From the NCBI GenBank assembly GCA_011634665.1, contig WAEK01000012.1, positions 124,001 through 188,000 of the forward strand: a stretch of DNA of 64,000 nucleotides, written 5' to 3'. Below, one piece after another: positions 61,901-64,000 of the stretch (the first letter of the stretch is position 1; each line of letters opens with the position of its first letter). Origin of the DNA: Mortierella sp. BCC40632. Its lineage: Eukaryota > Mortierellomycota > Mortierellomycetes > Mortierellales > Mortierellaceae. The notes under the pieces were generated by a model. The model saw only the letters and a list, made by a program, of their open reading frames with translations, was not told the origin of the DNA and ran no database searches. A program made the translations under genes and the position numbers.

Positions 61901-63229
61901 TTTAGTACAACCAAGCCAGGTACAGAGCAGGGGGGTGCGTGAGCTAAGCACCATGCGCACTGATATTGGGTACTGATATCGGGGGTAGTGAGTCCCACTC
62001 CGCACACGAGGACACCTGCGCCCAGGGGGGAGGGGGAGAGGGGCCACACGACCAAAGCACAGTGTCGTCATTCTTGAGTGATTCTCAGGAACAAGAACAA
62101 GAAAAGTGAGGACTGCGAAAAAAAAAAGGGGGAGAGACCGATGTGCGTGCGCGTGTCACGTTGTGCTTCTCCTTTGGCTTGTTTCTTTCTCAGGGGTAGG
62201 GCCAGCAGGTCAACCATACAACTCCTCTTCTACCAATCACCCACTCCATGGAGCAAGTGAGGAAGAGGGAAGAGGGGGGGTTGGACCCATTAACTAGCTC
62301 AGTCGACTTGACTCTTTGGGCGAACATTAGGCCGGTTACTCCCGCTCTAAACCCAAGGGGTGTCGAAACTGGTGATCCACACCGCATCTCTCCCATGCAC
62401 AAACAAAAAAAAAAAAATTCCAACGAACCTCTTGTCTGTCCTTCAAGGTCAGCGGCTCGACTTCACTATCTTGGTCCTCATCGTCTTCTTCAATGTTCTC
62501 ATCCGGGTGTTGGTGGGGGTCACGGTCATCAATCGATCGGAGATCCGCATTGTCCTCGTCAGGATTAAACCTGAATGACCGTCTGGAGCTGCCTCGGCGC
62601 AAAAGAGGACGGTTTGCATTGGATCGAGATTCGTACTCGTCCGAGTTTTCCTGGTAACTCTCGTCCTCCTCATCTATATCCGATGATCGGTTCCTGTGAC
62701 GGATGGACGAGCGTGTCGATCCTGGGGGTCGTGCTCCTGAACGCCTGCGTCGGCTCGAGTAGGATGATGACAGAGTCGGTGCATCGGCATTGTAGGCTGG
62801 GGCACTCGAGTGTCGGTAGGACGAATGTTTAGGTCCACTTGGTCGTCGTGCTGTGCCTGGGGAGACCCCCGAGGCTACCGAGGCAGGGCGTTTTCCATAG
62901 GAGGATGAATAGGAAGAGGGTGCGCCACCAACGCCGCCTCCAACAGAGGCGGGGGTTGTTGCTGTGGTTGCACCTGCTGCTGAGGTTGGCGAGAGTAAAG
63001 ACGAGGTGGAGGGGTGTTCTGAAGAGTGGTGTGGGTATCTCTTGACTGTCGAGCTCGAAGAGTTGGAGTCTACAGAATTGATCGAGACTCGCTTCGAATC
63101 TCGACTAAGCGGCAATGGAATGAAGGCTGGCTCGAGCCTTTCCTCAGCCACGGCTGCAGAGACCTCTTCCGAGAGCTCGAGATGCTCCAGATCTGCGCTG
63201 TTGTTGGCTGCTCTGGAGTGAGAGGACAT
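58934..63229 (-). CDS. VNX1: VNX1-type low-affinity vacuolar cation/H+ exchanger (CAX superfamily)
   Basis: VNX1 exchanges monovalent cations for protons across the vacuolar membrane and belongs to the Ca2+/cation antiporter superfamily. Exons, high to low: 63229-62429, 61869-61269, 61160-60537, 60396-60320, 60210-59505 and 59385-58934 (TAG), giving 1,086 residues with phases that close. Residues 1-265 are a Ser/Arg-rich and then acidic cytosolic tail ending LTLKDRQE. The VNX1-specific THPFGLPLWKPALYKKSRSV follows, then the membrane part. The first exchanger repeat is VINATFGSIIEIILYSVALT (about residue 610), followed by LLMPGVSMMGGAVKKK. A CxxC-type segment (HCTPCPENV, CERCYYQQ) lies near residue 730. 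A hydrophilic, Glu- and His-rich loop separates it from the second repeat, LLGLTLFALVPNVTEFMNA (about residue 955), and the final helices. The order of parts matches yeast Vnx1. Substrate preference is from family knowledge only. Confidence 0.93.
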
Positions 63230-64000
63230 GATATTACGTTGGATCTACCTAAACGGATCGAGAACCCGAACAACGACAACCGGTACAACCGGCGAGGAGT
63301 CTGGGTTGGAAGGAAGGAAAGGGAGACAGGTGGGATAGAAGGAGGAGAGACAGGGTTCCTCGAGGCAGTAACTGGCCGTTACTGTGGACTATATTTCTAG
63401 GCTTAACAGTGGGGGTCGTCAAGGTTTGGGCGGGGAGAAGAAAGAAAGAGAAAGAGAGAAAGAGAGAGGAGCTGCGCGATGGCGATGAAGGGCGGGCGTG
63501 GAGGAGGGGGAAAGGGCTGAAGGAGAAGGATAAGAAAAAAGGAAAAGAGAAAGGTGAGGAAAAAAGAAAAAAGAAAAAAGAAGAAAAAACAAGCAAAGGA
63601 AGGCTGTTAAATGGCAACCGCTGTTCCAGCCGGGCACGGTCTTTTGGGTCAAGATGACCCCTATTATGTGCGCGTGCAGGCGACAGCAATGCGATGCGGT
63701 GCCGCATATGACCCTGCGGAAGGCAAGTGGCTTGGCCGATCACGTCTCTTCCTCTCTCGTCTCTATCTCTCTCTCTCTCCTCTCTCTCTCGTTACTCGTC
63801 TGCTGGACTGGCTTGGTCCGTGGGCTGCATCTCTTCCTGGTATCTTCTCTCTCTCTGGCCCGCGTCGTCGCTTCTGTTCTCGCTCTTCTCTTACGCATGC
63901 TTCGCTTGGCATCTTATATTCCATCGCCACAAAACTCTACAACAGACATCCCTTACACAAACACAAGGAGCAACCAAAGGGCGCCTACATCTCTTCCCTA
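63230..64000. other. Promoter side of VNX1 and window edge
   Basis: The left 380 bp hold the VNX1 promoter and leader, with GA/A-rich runs at 63430-63600. The right end is CT-rich. A frame opening at 63611 is listed separately. Confidence 0.45.
63611..64000 (+). CDS. Possible 5' exon of a gene running off the window
   Basis: An ATG at 63611 opens a frame (MATAVPAGHGLLGQDDPYYV) that stays open through the last complete codon before the window edge, 130 codons. The first about 40 codons look protein-like. After that the frame enters CT repeats that are easily stop-free by chance. A GCAAGT hexamer after about 37 codons (near 63723) could be a GC donor, as in two other genes here. The frame is divergent from VNX1. 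No family is recognised, so it is only a candidate. Confidence 0.3.
   Translation, partial: MATAVPAGHGLLGQDDPYYVRVQATAMRCGAAYDPAEGKWLGRSRLFLSRLYLSLSPLSLVTRLLDWLGPWAASLPGIFSLSGPRRRFCSRSSLTHASLGILYSIATKLYNRHPLHKHKEQPKGAYISSL

Overview
The window is nuclear DNA of a filamentous fungus. Its genes are dense in short introns (mostly about 50-150 nt, GT-AG with a few GC-AG) and are separated by stretches very rich in A/T homopolymers and GA/CT/CA microsatellites. Gene content (Set9-type H4K20 methyltransferase, Atg9, VNX1-type exchanger, Pil1/eisosome protein, Ran1-type kinase) is fungal. Intron density and the tract-rich spacers suggest an early-diverging lineage, most likely Mucoromycota/Mortierellomycotina; that placement is inference, as no rRNA or marker gene is present. 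Gene models were assembled by hand from splice signals, reading frame and remembered family alignments; total spliced lengths divide by three in every completed model.

Layout: 1-1.5 kb non-coding; 1.5-6.6 kb UPF2 (+); 9.2-10.7 kb Ran1/Sks1-like kinase (-); 10.7-18.8 kb a long microsatellite-rich spacer with no convincing gene; 18.8-22.8 kb nuclear cap-binding subunit CBP80 (+); 23.2-28.0 kb NatB auxiliary subunit NAA25/Mdm20 (-, 16 exons); 28.8-32.6 kb a large leucine-rich-repeat protein (+); 33.1-37.6 kb Atg9 (-, 11 exons); 38.8-46.3 kb a very large Set9-like H4K20 methyltransferase (+, 7 exons, about 2,270 residues); 47.1-47.5 kb a small protein with an internally duplicated CxC...EWDLHP motif (-); 47.5-53.9 kb a gene-poor stretch holding a secreted cysteine-rich protein (-) and a broken pogo/Tigger-type transposase (-); 53.9-56.4 kb an eisosome Pil1-like protein (+); 56.7-58.3 kb a secreted kelch-like protein with a GPI-type tail (-); 58.9-63.2 kb a VNX1-type vacuolar cation/H+ exchanger (-); then 0.8 kb to the edge with one open frame running off the end.

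Genes mostly alternate strands, giving divergent pairs (NAA25/LRR, Atg9/Set9) and convergent pairs (UPF2/kinase, CBP80/NAA25, LRR/Atg9, Set9/small protein, Pil1/kelch). Two members of one RNA pathway (UPF2 and CBP80, both in nonsense-mediated decay) lie 12 kb apart, but nothing suggests operon-like control. The most unusual object is the Set9-like protein. Its SET core is followed by a zinc-binding segment, a PWWP-like segment, a thrice-repeated WTIKNS motif, long low-complexity charged repeats and a C-terminal ubiquitin-interacting-motif-like helix.
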